A stretch of 64,000 nucleotides of DNA from Aliivibrio fischeri ATCC 7744 = JCM 18803 = DSM 507. GTDB taxonomy: Bacteria > Pseudomonadota > Gammaproteobacteria > Enterobacterales > Vibrionaceae. Shown here piece after piece: positions 42,684 to 51,781 of this stretch. The notes under the pieces are model-generated. The model had not been told where the DNA came from. It saw nothing but the letters and a program-made list of their open reading frames with translations, and ran no database searches. Location: the NCBI RefSeq assembly GCF_023983475.1, contig NZ_CP092712.1:1488001-1552000 (forward strand), given 5' to 3'. The translations under genes were made by a program, and so were the position numbers. The stretch's first letter is position 1. Every line of letters starts with the position of its first letter.

Positions 42684-42711
42684 GTCGCTTAAATTTCTTA
42701 ATTTAAGCGAC
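42684..42711. terminator. bidirectional terminator between convergent genes
   Basis: GTCGCTTAAAT-TTCTTA-ATTTAAGCGAC is an 11-bp stem between the Asp-box gene (ends 42666) and the rhodanese gene (ends 42718). T-rich flanks are modest on either strand. Confidence 0.75.
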
Positions 42712-42717
42712 TTACAA

Positions 42718-43563
42718 TCACTCAATCGGTAACTTGTGATTACTCCCCCAATCAGCCCATGAGCCATCGTATAAGACGACATTTTTATAGCCAATTGAAA
42801 CCGCTGCCAAAATTAAAATACAAGCCGTTATGCCTGAACCACAACTGAAAAATACCCTTGTTATATTTGATGGTACTCTTTCTTGAAAGATAGAGTTCAA
42901 CATCGCTTTATTTTTAAAGGTCGTATTATCTAACAACATAGCAAATGGGAGATTTTTAGAACTTGGAATATGACCGCTACGAACCCCTTCACGAGGCTCA
43001 GCTGCTTTACCTAAAAATCGCATCTCACCGCGTGCATCTAAAATAACGGCATCCGTATCGATAACGTGAAGGAGCTCATCTGAATCACACGCTAAATGCA
43101 TATTCGGCTTAGCAACTGCATTACCTAAAGAAGGTATTTGTTGATAAGAAGTAACAACTTCCCTCTCTTCTTCATGCCACTTTGGTAAGCCTCCATCCAA
43201 TACATAAACGTGCTTAAATCCCATGACTTTAAATGTCCACCAAGCACGTGGAGATGAGTAGATTCCTTGGTTATCGTATATCACAACGATGGAATCTGAA
43301 TTAATACCAAGCTCTTGAACGGCTTTTGTAAACTGCGATTCTGTTGGTAATGCATGAATTTGAGAAGAAGCGTGATCGCAAAAATCCAACTCAACATCAA
43401 GCTTACGCGACTTCGGTAAACAACAAAACTCGTCATAAACTATCGGTTCTTTACCCACAATATTCGCCATATAAGCATCAACAACGACAAGGTTTGTATC
43501 ATTAATATGTTCTGCTAGCCACTCGGTAGTAACTAATGGGTTATCAGCTAATAATTGGTTCAT
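42718..43563 (-). CDS. thiosulfate/3-mercaptopyruvate sulfurtransferase
   Basis: This two-domain rhodanese has 281 residues. The N-terminal rhodanese fold ends near SPRAWWTFKVMGFKHVYVLD. The C-terminal domain holds the active-site loop FFSCGSGITACILILA, where CGSGxTA is typical of 3-mercaptopyruvate sulfurtransferases (SseA-like) rather than CRxGxR thiosulfate enzymes. It transfers sulfur to cyanide or thiols. It is the last gene of a minus-strand run GNAT, YeeZ-like, sulfurtransferase. Confidence 0.93.
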   Translation of the reverse strand: MNQLLADNPLVTTEWLAEHINDTNLVVVDAYMANIVGKEPIVYDEFCCLPKSRKLDVELDFCDHASSQIHALPTESQFTKAVQELGINSDSIVVIYDNQGIYSSPRAWWTFKVMGFKHVYVLDGGLPKWHEEEREVVTSYQQIPSLGNAVAKPNMHLACDSDELLHVIDTDAVILDARGEMRFLGKAAEPREGVRSGHIPSSKNLPFAMLLDNTTFKNKAMLNSIFQERVPSNITRVFFSCGSGITACILILAAVSIGYKNVVLYDGSWADWGSNHKLPIE

Positions 43564-43586
43564 GATGACTCCCTATTTGGTCTTTG

Positions 43587-44369
43587 TTAGCTATCATACG
43601 TAATATTCATTACATCAGGGTGAATAAATTCATAGCCTAACGCTTCTTTTATTTTATGATTACTGATGATTTTAAATGTTTGTTCACTGGATTCGATAAA
43701 CGTAGGTGTTTCAACGCCAATACGTTGCGTTGCTTGTGTATAAAACTCACGCTTACTTGGATGAGTATCAGCACACGCATTAAAGATCTCATTCCATTTT
43801 TCTTGCTTAATAATTTGAGTGATCAACCCAATACAGTCATCCTGATGGATCATATTTACAGGTGCATCAGGGTTACTTACAGAACGCCCACTTTTGGCAA
43901 AAAAGCGTCCTGGATTCCGTGAATACCCTACAAGTCCGCTAAATCGAATTACGGTTGTTGTGAACTTAGTCGACTGCATAAATAAACGTTCAATCTGTGA
44001 TAATGCAGAAGAAGGTATGGTTGCATCTTCTTCAGTAACCACTCGATTAGCATCTTCATAAACCGATGTGGAGCTTACAAATAGCACATGTTTTATCGAC
44101 GAGGCTTCAATGATAGGAATTAAAGAGGTAAACCCTTCGATATTTTTTGATGGTATCGCAATGATTAAAACATCAGAGATCAGAAATTGACTCCATGATT
44201 GTTCAACGGCATCGATATCCAATAAATACGGCTTAATGTGATTTTTTTCTAGGTCACTTATTTTGCTGGAACTTCTTATAGAACCTTTTACCATAAAACC
44301 AGAATCAATTAGGTGTTTTGCTAAAGGCAACCCTAACCAGCCACATCCGAGTACGCTTATTGATGTCAT
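43587..44369 (-). CDS. NAD-dependent epimerase/dehydratase-like protein (YeeZ type)
   Basis: This 260-residue short-chain dehydrogenase relative starts with a Rossmann motif, SVLGCGWLGLPLAKHLIDSG. It resembles E. coli YeeZ. FVSSTSVYEDANRVVTEE (about residues 97-114) replaces the usual YxxxK region with a Ser-Thr-Ser-Val-Tyr block, as in that family. An oxidoreductase or NAD-binding role is likely, but the substrate is not known. It lies 18 bp after the GNAT gene and 23 bp before the sulfurtransferase gene. Confidence 0.88.
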   Translation of the reverse strand: MTSISVLGCGWLGLPLAKHLIDSGFMVKGSIRSSSKISDLEKNHIKPYLLDIDAVEQSWSQFLISDVLIIAIPSKNIEGFTSLIPIIEASSIKHVLFVSSTSVYEDANRVVTEEDATIPSSALSQIERLFMQSTKFTTTVIRFSGLVGYSRNPGRFFAKSGRSVSNPDAPVNMIHQDDCIGLITQIIKQEKWNEIFNACADTHPSKREFYTQATQRIGVETPTFIESSEQTFKIISNHKIKEALGYEFIHPDVMNITYDS

Positions 44370-44387
44370 AATAGTCCTTATTCTTTA

Positions 44388-44831
44388 TTAATTTATATCT
44401 AAAGCAAGTACCAAACGATCTTCACCAAGACCAAAATAATCCTGCTCTTCCTTCAATAAATAGAATCCATAGGATTGGTATAATGCGTATGCTTTTTTAT
44501 TTTTTGGGCATACGGTCAACAATAGTCTGTCATACTCTTCTGCGGTTGCAATTGCCGTTTCAAGCAATTTTTTTCCAAGGCCACAACCTTGTGCTGCTTT
44601 TGATACCGCGACCGCTAATATCCAAGCATCACCTTTAACTACACTTGATGGTACTTGCAATACATAACCAAGCGTTTCATTCTCTTTTCTAGCGACTAAC
44701 AAGCCATTAGCCCAGCAATCAAATGCTTGTCGAATAAAGAAAGATGGATAACCATGCTCACCGAAGGCTTCAGTTTCAATATCAAAAATTCGAGCCAAAT
44801 CGGTTTTTTCTGCTGTGCGAATACTTACCAT
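44388..44831 (-). CDS. GNAT acetyltransferase (RimI type)
   Basis: This 147-residue N-acetyltransferase has ILAVAVSKAAQGCGLGKKLL (about residues 71-90) carrying motif A (QxxGxGxxL-like). NKKAYALYQSYGFYLLKEE is motif B. It resembles RimI and other small acetyltransferases; the substrate is unknown. ATG 44831 is chosen over the TTG at 44834. It is the first gene of the three-gene minus-strand unit. Confidence 0.9.
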   Translation of the reverse strand: MVSIRTAEKTDLARIFDIETEAFGEHGYPSFFIRQAFDCWANGLLVARKENETLGYVLQVPSSVVKGDAWILAVAVSKAAQGCGLGKKLLETAIATAEEYDRLLLTVCPKNKKAYALYQSYGFYLLKEEQDYFGLGEDRLVLALDIN

Positions 44832-45016
44832 CAATACATTTCCCTTTCTACTTCATGAATCACATTACGTATGTGCTTTTGTTTATATTTCATACTATTT
44901 GAAACAACTCGCATTGTTAAAACAGATATAACGGATGAGATAACTAAATCTACTAAAAACTCCTATAGTTATTCCAACTTAATTTCGTTTTAAAATTATC
45001 ACAAGGAACGTTAATC

Positions 45017-46699
45017 ATGTTTAAACTCGCTCTTTTACCTTCATTGCTAGCATGCAGTTTTGCAGCGAATAGTTTTACAATGAATCCTCAACCTGACCCT
45101 GATAATCCAACAGGTTATGTTGTATCTAAAGCTGAAATTAAAGCAGCTGAAGATGCGAAAACATTAGACCCTATGTACGATGTTTGGGCTAAAGCATTAG
45201 AAACTCGTCCTAATAGCGTTGTTGAAGCCATTGATGCGGGCGTTCCTACTAACCCAGATAACGTGAAACGTGTTGAACGAGTTTTTCCGCAATCTGAATG
45301 GTTCTTCCTAACCCAAATGGCGGCTCCAGAATATACTTATACTCGCTTCTTACGTGCTATTGGTAAATTCCCCGCGTTCTGTGGTGACTATACCGATGGA
45401 CGTGATGCTGACGCTATCTGTAAAAAATCCATTGTAACGGCATTTGCGCATTTCTCACAAGAAACCGGTGGCCACATTGCTGTAGATAACGTATCAGACA
45501 ATCCACTAGGACTTGAAGAATGGCAGCAAGCGCTTGTTCACGTTCGTGAAATGGGATGGTCAGAAGGTCAAGAAGGTTATACAACAGGTTGTGGTCAAAA
45601 TGATTGGCAAAACAAGCGTTGGCCATGTGCAGCAGGCCAAGGTTACTTTGGCCGCGGTGCTAAACAGCTTTCTTACCACTTTAACTACGGTGCTTTCTCT
45701 GAAGTCATGTATGACGGCGATGCGACTGTATTATTAAACAATCCAGGTTTAGTTGCTGATTCTTGGCTAAACTTAGCGTCTGCTATTTGGTTCTTCTTAA
45801 CACCGCAAGCACCAAAACCAGCAATGCTTCACGTTATTGATCGCACATGGACACCATCACAACGTGAAACAGATGCAGGAATTGGTTACGGATTTGGTAC
45901 GACTATTAACGTAATTAATGGTGGTATCGAGTGTGGTGAGCAGAATAAGGATAAAGGACAACCCGTTAACCGTATTCGTTACTGGGAAGGACTGTCTTCA
46001 CATTACGAAATCCTAGTAGAAGCTGATGAGAAGAATACTTGTTGGCAACAAACGCCTTACGGTAGCTTGAACCTAAATGGTGCAACGGATGTACTTTACA
46101 CTAACTGGGATGGTAACTGGAAATATTACCCAGATCGTCCAGAAGGTGCGTCTTTTGAGTGTGAATTAGTTGGCTTCCAAACCGCCTATTCTGCGCTTGT
46201 TCCTGGTGATTACGAAAAATGTGTCACTAACTTCTATGGTTCTCATGCAAATTGGCCTGAAACTCGAGTTGTAGAAACACTACCAACAGACCCATCTGAA
46301 CCAACGGATCCGACAGACCCGACAAATACATGGGATGCAAACAAAGTTTATAATACAGGTGATCAAGTTGTCGTTAACGGCGTGACTTATCAAGCTAAAT
46401 GGTGGAATCAAGGTGATAACCCAGCAACAAGTACAACTGGTGTTTGGGAAGTAATCAGCGGTACACCAACAGAACCAACACCTCCTGTAGCCGTTGAGCC
46501 AACTCCTGTTGAACCAACGCCACCAGCACCAGTTGAACCTACTCCGCCAACAGAGCCATCATCAACATGGGATGCAGCAGCAACATACAACACTGGTGAC
46601 CAAGTTACGGTTAATGGTGTTACGTATCAAGCTCAGTGGTGGACTCAAGGCAATAATCCAGAAACATCTGGTGAATGGGGAGTTTGGAAAAGAGTTTAA
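45017..46699 (+). CDS. secreted GH19 chitinase with two chitin-binding modules
   Basis: This 560-residue secreted enzyme has a signal peptide (LALLPSLLACSFAANS, cut near residue 17-22). A GH19 catalytic domain (about 75-400) shows FAHFSQETGGH (general acid Glu149) and GRGAKQLSYHFNYGAF. Pro/Thr-rich linkers separate two CBM5/12 modules (about 425-470 and 515-560), each with WDANKVYNTGDQVVVNG- or WDAAATYNTGDQV-type starts and AKWW/AQWW. GH19 enzymes cut chitin by inversion, and an extracellular role in chitin use fits a marine Vibrio. AAGGAACG lies before ATG 45017. Confidence 0.95.
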   Translation: MFKLALLPSLLACSFAANSFTMNPQPDPDNPTGYVVSKAEIKAAEDAKTLDPMYDVWAKALETRPNSVVEAIDAGVPTNPDNVKRVERVFPQSEWFFLTQMAAPEYTYTRFLRAIGKFPAFCGDYTDGRDADAICKKSIVTAFAHFSQETGGHIAVDNVSDNPLGLEEWQQALVHVREMGWSEGQEGYTTGCGQNDWQNKRWPCAAGQGYFGRGAKQLSYHFNYGAFSEVMYDGDATVLLNNPGLVADSWLNLASAIWFFLTPQAPKPAMLHVIDRTWTPSQRETDAGIGYGFGTTINVINGGIECGEQNKDKGQPVNRIRYWEGLSSHYEILVEADEKNTCWQQTPYGSLNLNGATDVLYTNWDGNWKYYPDRPEGASFECELVGFQTAYSALVPGDYEKCVTNFYGSHANWPETRVVETLPTDPSEPTDPTDPTNTWDANKVYNTGDQVVVNGVTYQAKWWNQGDNPATSTTGVWEVISGTPTEPTPPVAVEPTPVEPTPPAPVEPTPPTEPSSTWDAAATYNTGDQVTVNGVTYQAQWWTQGNNPETSGEWGVWKRV

Positions 46700-46714
46700 T
46701 CATATCCAATAAAA

Positions 46715-46738
46715 AATGGGCCGTTTTGTCGGCCCATT
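46715..46738 (+). terminator. terminator of the chitinase gene (probably bidirectional)
   Basis: AATGGGCCG-TTTTGT-CGGCCCATT is a strong 9-bp stem 15 bp after the chitinase stop codon and 6 bp before the end of the convergent lipoprotein gene, with A/T tracts on both sides. Confidence 0.9.
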
Positions 46739-46743
46739 CTTAT

Positions 46744-47535
46744 TTAAAATAACTCTATATATAAAGTTTCATTCGACTTAAAGTTTAACGTTATATTTCC
46801 AATATGTTGGTCCGGTACTGAAAGAAGATTACGACCATTTATATCCGCTAATATTGAGCACTGATCATAGTTTTCTTTTAACCCTTCAATAGTTTCATTG
46901 TAATGGTTCAGCAAATCAAAACTTGCGAATGCAAAACCTTCAGAAACAATATAATTTGGTTGTTTAGATTCTTTACTAAGGGCTACATCTCCATTGCTAT
47001 AACAACGTAAAGAATGTATATCTATATCATAACGATGATCAGATGCAGCACTCCATTGGATACGAACACTATTAGTTAATTCATAAGAGTTTATTGAAAT
47101 ATCACTAATTGGCTCAGGAAGGCGATCAAGAGTTGTATATCCAACAAGTTCATCATTTCTATACCAATTGAATTCATACATTGCTCCCATTGCATCGATT
47201 GTTGGAAACTCAATACCTGACAAATTATCTCTACTATGTACAACTCCATCTTGAACTATTTCAACACGATCAATATCTGAAACATACATTTCATATGGAA
47301 ATATAGAGGGTTTATAATCACTATAAAAATCACCTCTAAAATACATGCTGTTATCATGTCTTAAGTACATTGTATATCTCAATTCAAGCTGAGAAACAGG
47401 ATATGTGCATGTCATTTCTTGTGCATTACTGCAAAATCCATAAGGAGGATCTGTCTCATCACTTCCACCACCATCACTACCGCCACAAGCAGCAAGTAGC
47501 CCAAAACATGGGATCATTAATAAACTCTTTTTCAT
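46744..47535 (-). CDS. hypothetical lipoprotein
   Basis: The protein has 263 residues from ATG 47535 (AAGGAC upstream). A lipoprotein signal (MKKSLLMIPCFGLLAACGG) is followed by a Gly/Ser/Asp linker and a mostly beta-rich domain with paired cysteines (FCSNAQEMTCTY and a later CYSNG/CSILA). I do not recognise the domain. It sits convergent to the chitinase gene and shares its terminator, but nothing ties the two functionally. Confidence 0.8.
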   Translation of the reverse strand: MKKSLLMIPCFGLLAACGGSDGGGSDETDPPYGFCSNAQEMTCTYPVSQLELRYTMYLRHDNSMYFRGDFYSDYKPSIFPYEMYVSDIDRVEIVQDGVVHSRDNLSGIEFPTIDAMGAMYEFNWYRNDELVGYTTLDRLPEPISDISINSYELTNSVRIQWSAASDHRYDIDIHSLRCYSNGDVALSKESKQPNYIVSEGFAFASFDLLNHYNETIEGLKENYDQCSILADINGRNLLSVPDQHIGNITLNFKSNETLYIELF

Positions 47536-47734
47536 AATAATCTGTCCTTGATAAATACCCAGAACAATTTTACAAACAAGAATCATACAGTTCATTTACA
47601 TAAATTATACCGAATGATAGGCGTCGCAATTTTGTATTTTAATGAAAACAATCTGCGAGCGACTTCATTATTATGAATTGAACAGCAAAAGACATAATTG
47701 ACTTCATTCAAAACATCATACCTAAAAACAAAGA

Positions 47735-47768
47735 AAAGCCCTTTAACTCTATAGAATTAAAGGGCTTT
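47735..47768 (-). terminator. terminator after the membrane protein gene
   Basis: AAAGCCCTTTAA-(10 bases)-TTAAAGGGCTTT is a perfect 12-bp stem, 5 bp past the 47774 stop codon, with a T-rich tail on the minus strand. Confidence 0.92.
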
Positions 47769-47773
47769 ATTTA

Positions 47774-48262
47774 CTATGCCGTAGCTAGTGTTAACTGCTT
47801 ATCTTGATTTTCTACATACCAGAAAGCCAATAATGATACCGCCCAGAATTGAAATAAATATTGGACGTCAGAGGCCCCTGCTAATGTTTGTGTAACAGCC
47901 ATTGATGCCGTTACAAACAAAGAAGATAACAAGCCTGCTTTCAATAACGTTTTAGGCTTATTCGGTAAGATTTCTAATTTCAAAAACGAGGTAATTAATA
48001 ACACAACAGGTAAAATTTGAAACACTATTAATACAGGAAATAAATAATCATACATAGGTACAAATATCGCGTCTGTTAATGGTTTTTTCGACCACGTACC
48101 TGCTATATATTCTTTCCATCCATCCCAACTATCACCTTGTCGAGTTCCAAATAAAATCCCATAAAACTTATCGACAACTCCGTTTGAGAACCAAAACGGT
48201 GCAAACAACATATAAAATGGAAGATATTTAATAATTTCAATCGCTTTTTCTAATTTTTTCAT
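47774..48262 (-). CDS. hypothetical four-helix membrane protein
   Basis: The protein has 162 residues from ATG 48262 (TTAGGAA upstream; ATG 48268 adds two). About four hydrophobic helices are seen: YLPFYMLFAPFWFSNGVVDK, the one around LFPVLIVFQILPVVLLIT, LLSSLFVTASMAVTQTLAG and LFQFWAVSLLAFWYV. The layout resembles DoxX-like proteins, but I cannot confirm the family. It appears monocistronic with its own terminator. Confidence 0.75.
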   Translation of the reverse strand: MKKLEKAIEIIKYLPFYMLFAPFWFSNGVVDKFYGILFGTRQGDSWDGWKEYIAGTWSKKPLTDAIFVPMYDYLFPVLIVFQILPVVLLITSFLKLEILPNKPKTLLKAGLLSSLFVTASMAVTQTLAGASDVQYLFQFWAVSLLAFWYVENQDKQLTLATA

Positions 48263-48407
48263 TGTCATTTCCTAAGTATAAAATAAAAATATTTAATTAA
48301 ATTTATACTAATTCCATTCACGCACTCGTTATCCTAAACACAACAATTAAGTGGTGTAATTCGTAACAGTTAACGAGCAATCACTGAAATTAGTATTACT
48401 TAGGTTT

Positions 48408-48803
48408 TTATTCTAGAAAAACGCAGAATCTAAGATGCCGACGCCGAACCTTCTGAACTTGTCGTTCTATGGGTTCAATAAAGATTGGAGGTGAATGAAG
48501 TAAAGGGATAACAACAAGAGCAATCGCTATGAATAACCAAGCACCTAAAAGTAAATCGTGCATGCTATTTTCAAAGGATAATAAGTGCTCAACCAATTCG
48601 CATTTAGGCGCTATCTGCTGCGAATCACTTCCTGTCACCGCCTCTAATTGGTGTACTTTTGTTTGCGCCTCAATCAAGTGTTCTTTACAGCTCGAAGTTA
48701 CACCAATCAATTGACTAAAACAGATAAACACACTTAAAAGAACTAAGCATAATAATAGCTTAGCTCTAAATTGTTTATTTCTATTTGAAATAAGTGTGCT
48801 CAT
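48408..48803 (-). CDS. hypothetical membrane protein, 131 residues
   Basis: Two hydrophobic segments are seen: LLLCLVLLSVFICFSQLIGV (about residues 16-35) and LLLGAWLFIAIALVVIPLL (about 84-102). Between them lies a periplasmic loop with two Cys (SSCKEH, PKCELVEHLL). The C-terminal tail is strongly basic (VQKVRRRHLR). It looks like a small Vibrio membrane protein with a disulfide-capable loop. I do not recognise the family. No ribosome site stands out at ATG 48803. Confidence 0.65.
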   Translation of the reverse strand: MSTLISNRNKQFRAKLLLCLVLLSVFICFSQLIGVTSSCKEHLIEAQTKVHQLEAVTGSDSQQIAPKCELVEHLLSFENSMHDLLLGAWLFIAIALVVIPLLHSPPIFIEPIERQVQKVRRRHLRFCVFLE

Positions 48804-48903
48804 AAATATCTTAGTAATAAGTTGAATATCAATTACACCAACCCTAACAAAGAATCTCTTTGATATAAATCAGTTTTTTACTTATCAATAACCCATCACT
48901 TGA

Positions 48904-49362
48904 TTAATATTGCTCAGATACGTTATCTAATACTCGTGTTTGAGCTAACTTAAGATAAGAGTGCAATTCATTATTCTTGTACTCTATTGCTGAATGAATA
49001 TTTACTGATGAATTTGCCACAACCACGAAGTCGTATTGATTTTCGTTCTTAAAAATTGATATATAGAGCAAACCATCAATGAGTTCCCAGTGCCCTACCG
49101 TTTTTAATCGCTCAAACAAAGTAAACTCAATCAAGCTCCCATTTTGACTAAATATAAGCTCTGTAATATAACCAGCCGTACAGGTTTTTATCCAATGAGA
49201 TTCAAAGATTTCGTCAAATGAAAAATCTCTCTTTTGTCTAAACCACGTAGCAAGTTCTGTTTCAGAAATATCACAACTCGAAAGTTCATGACGTTCTACA
49301 ATTGAAGCTCCTTTTACTTCACGCAAGAATAACTGCTGCAATACGGCTTTTTTACTTGGCAT
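48904..49362 (-). CDS. hypothetical protein, 152 residues
   Basis: I do not recognise this protein. It begins MPSKKAVLQQLFLREVKGAS, an Arg/Lys-bearing helix. An alpha-beta body follows, with acidic patches (SFDEIFESHWIKTC) and strands LIEFTLFERLKTVGHWELID and LLYISIFKNENQYDFVVVAN. The C-terminus has NNELHSYLKLA. No signal peptide or membrane segment is seen. AGGAGTG precedes ATG 49362. It lies just downstream of the BCCT terminator, so it has its own promoter. Confidence 0.7.
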   Translation of the reverse strand: MPSKKAVLQQLFLREVKGASIVERHELSSCDISETELATWFRQKRDFSFDEIFESHWIKTCTAGYITELIFSQNGSLIEFTLFERLKTVGHWELIDGLLYISIFKNENQYDFVVVANSSVNIHSAIEYKNNELHSYLKLAQTRVLDNVSEQY

Positions 49363-49400
49363 ACATTCACTCCTAAATGGTTATTTATCCATAATAAAAA

Positions 49401-49429
49401 AGGCTTACCGCAGTTTCTGCGATAAGCCT
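49401..49429 (-). terminator. terminator of the BCCT gene
   Basis: AGGCTTACCGCAG-TTT-CTGCGATAAGCCT forms a 13-bp stem with one mismatch. On the minus strand it is followed by six T, 40 bp after the BCCT stop codon. Confidence 0.92.
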
Positions 49430-49468
49430 CTCATTCAATCAAAAGTTTTATTGATTCGTTATCAATAA

Positions 49469-51022
49469 CTACACTGTAACGCTTTTTGTGCAATCTACCG
49501 ATGATTTACTTTCAAGCTCTGCACTCTTCATACGTAGAACCGCAATCGGTCCAGTAATAAAAGTAACACCCACCAAGAAAGAGACCGGTACAGCTGTAAT
49601 TACGATAAAAGATTGAAGTGCATTTAATCCACCATCACCTGCAATCAATAAAACACCAGCAACCACACCCATCATAACCGCCCAAAATAGACGCTGATAT
49701 CTTGACGGTGTATCAGTACCCTCTACTGCCATTGCAATAGAATAAGCCATTGAATCACCTGTTGTTGCCACAAACGTCGTTGTCAGTACAAGGAATGCAG
49801 GTATCAATAAGAAACTAAAAGGTAATTGAGCTAATGAAGCTAATAACACCGCTGGTAAGCCCGCTTCTTGCAATGGTTGAGAAATGCTACCCGGAGTTTG
49901 TAGCTCAAGGAAAATCCCTGTTCCACCCAATGATGAAAACCAAAAGTTTGTCGCAATTGGAGCAATAATTGCTACCGTAATAATCAACTCACGAATGCTT
50001 CGGCCTTGAGAAATGCGCGCAATGAAGATAGCCATCATTGGGGCAAAACCAATAAACCATCCCCAGAAGAACCACGTCCACCATGAATTCCAAGAAGGAT
50101 CTGCAGTACTCAAGCTCATTTCCGGTAAGTGCTGAATATAAGTACCAAAAGCCATACCAAACTCTTTAAAGATAAAACCGGTAGGACCAAGAACTAAGAT
50201 CGCAACTAATAATGCAACAGCACCAATAACATTCATACGACTCAACCACTGTAAGCCCTTGTCCATGCCTGAGAAGGCCGAAACAGAATAAATGCTAACA
50301 ATCACGGTCAAAATGATGATTTGACTCATCAGCGAGCTTTCAAGGCCTGTCAGAACAGTCAGACTGTAACTTAGCTGTGTTGCTAAAAATCCAATTGGTC
50401 CAATGGTTCCTGCTGCTACAGCAATAATAGAACAAGCATCAATGACCGAACCAATCCAATGATTCTCTAATTTGTCACCTAAAATAGGATATAACAATGC
50501 ACGAGGACGAAGTTTTACACCGCAGTTATAGTGGGCATACATAAGAACAATCGTACTTAATGTGCCAAGCACAGCCCATGCTAAAAATCCCCAATGCAAG
50601 AAGCTTTGGCTTAAAGCTGGAGCAACAGCTGCCAACGTGCCACCTTTAACATCAGTAAAGCTTGGTGATGGTGTAATGAAATGGAAAATAGGTTCAGCTG
50701 CTGACCAAAACACGCCGCCTGCAAGCAGAGTACACATGATCATAGCTACCCAACGGAAAGTACCGATAGTGGGTTTTGATTCACTGCCCATCTTAATTTT
50801 GCCATAACGGCTCATCGCAATGATAAGAGCCAAAACAAAAGTGATAATCATTAACCACTGCCACCAATAGCCGAACATGGTCGAAACCGACATGAACAAA
50901 GATTGAATAGTTGCAGTGAATGCTGAGAGATCAACAAAGGCAGCTAAAAGAAATAGAAGGATAAATCCTATTGTGAGGGTTGGAACAAGTTTGTCGCTAG
51001 TTTGCTTACTATTTGTAGACAT
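49469..51022 (-). CDS. BCCT-family betaine/carnitine/choline transporter
   Basis: This 517-residue secondary transporter has about 12 membrane helices. The family signature is readable: the Trp-rich helix WNSWWTWFFWGWFIGFAPMM (about residues 303-322) followed by GRSIREL. Others are FHFITPSPSF and SQSFLHWGFLAWAVLG. The Trp box binds the quaternary ammonium group. The exact substrate (betaine, choline, carnitine or DMSP) is not predictable. The N-terminus is short, and the C-terminal tail is only about 25 residues, so osmotic regulation by a long tail is unlikely. It has its own terminator. Confidence 0.94.
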   Translation of the reverse strand: MSTNSKQTSDKLVPTLTIGFILLFLLAAFVDLSAFTATIQSLFMSVSTMFGYWWQWLMIITFVLALIIAMSRYGKIKMGSESKPTIGTFRWVAMIMCTLLAGGVFWSAAEPIFHFITPSPSFTDVKGGTLAAVAPALSQSFLHWGFLAWAVLGTLSTIVLMYAHYNCGVKLRPRALLYPILGDKLENHWIGSVIDACSIIAVAAGTIGPIGFLATQLSYSLTVLTGLESSLMSQIIILTVIVSIYSVSAFSGMDKGLQWLSRMNVIGAVALLVAILVLGPTGFIFKEFGMAFGTYIQHLPEMSLSTADPSWNSWWTWFFWGWFIGFAPMMAIFIARISQGRSIRELIITVAIIAPIATNFWFSSLGGTGIFLELQTPGSISQPLQEAGLPAVLLASLAQLPFSFLLIPAFLVLTTTFVATTGDSMAYSIAMAVEGTDTPSRYQRLFWAVMMGVVAGVLLIAGDGGLNALQSFIVITAVPVSFLVGVTFITGPIAVLRMKSAELESKSSVDCTKSVTV

Positions 51023-51364
51023 AAATATCTCACTTGATGCGTGAGGGACGGAACTCTAGCAGCTTAAAAAACGTAAAACCAGTGAAATATTTTTCAACTT
51101 TTCGATTTTCTAGTGAAAAAAACATGAATATCATCACAAAAAACAAATATTACGCCTAAAAATCAGATAGTTATAAAATCAACCATAAAATAATACAAAC
51201 AACCAAAAAAATTTACACTTTTATCAAAATAATCCATTTGAGGTAGATTGTTTTTTAATCATTTGCGCTGTTATTTGTTATTCTTCTCTCTCCTACAAAA
51301 TTCATTTTATATTCATATTCGCTGTTTTATACTTAATCACATAGCTAACCTATTGAGATAAATC
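51023..51364. other. AT-rich intergenic stretch between divergent genes
   Basis: No ORF or hairpin that I can defend is seen. The 342 bp must hold the divergent promoters for the BCCT gene (minus) and the PepSY-RR-HK operon (plus). The sequence is very A/T-rich at 51110-51240. Confidence 0.5.
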
Positions 51365-51748
51365 ATGCTTAAAAAATCAGTCATATACCTCGTAGCACTG
51401 TCCTCTATATTCTCTCAGAATGTATTGGCCAATAGTCATCAAAATGGGCATGAATTAGTCCAAGATATTCAAACGGCAGACACGCGTATAGAAATAGATG
51501 AAGATCAAGATGAGGTATATGAAGCAGTGAAATCTGGGTTAATTAAGCCATTTTCTGAACTGTATACCACTGTCGCTCAAGATTTTAATGGCCGTATCAT
51601 TAAAGTAGAACTTGAAGAAGACGATGATGAGTGGACTTATGAGCTAAAAATCGTACACGATAATAATGTATTAAAAGTTGAATACAATGCAGCTAATCTT
51701 GCCATCACAGAAATTAAAGGCCGTGATATTCGAGCTGCACTTAAGTAA
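51365..51748 (+). CDS. secreted PepSY-domain protein
   Basis: This 127-residue periplasmic protein has a signal peptide (KSVIYLVALSSIFSQNVLA, cut after about residue 22). The mature part holds one PepSY unit: VYEAVKSGLIKPFSELYTTV, then GRIIKVELEEDDDEWTYELK and NAANLAITEIKGRDIRAAL. It is acidic. It is the first gene of an operon with a response regulator (33 bp) and a histidine kinase. A role as a periplasmic modulator or output of that system is likely, by analogy with other PepSY-two-component operons. Confidence 0.9.
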   Translation: MLKKSVIYLVALSSIFSQNVLANSHQNGHELVQDIQTADTRIEIDEDQDEVYEAVKSGLIKPFSELYTTVAQDFNGRIIKVELEEDDDEWTYELKIVHDNNVLKVEYNAANLAITEIKGRDIRAALK

Positions 51749-51781
51749 ACCAATCCACAATATATAGAGATAACAATAATA

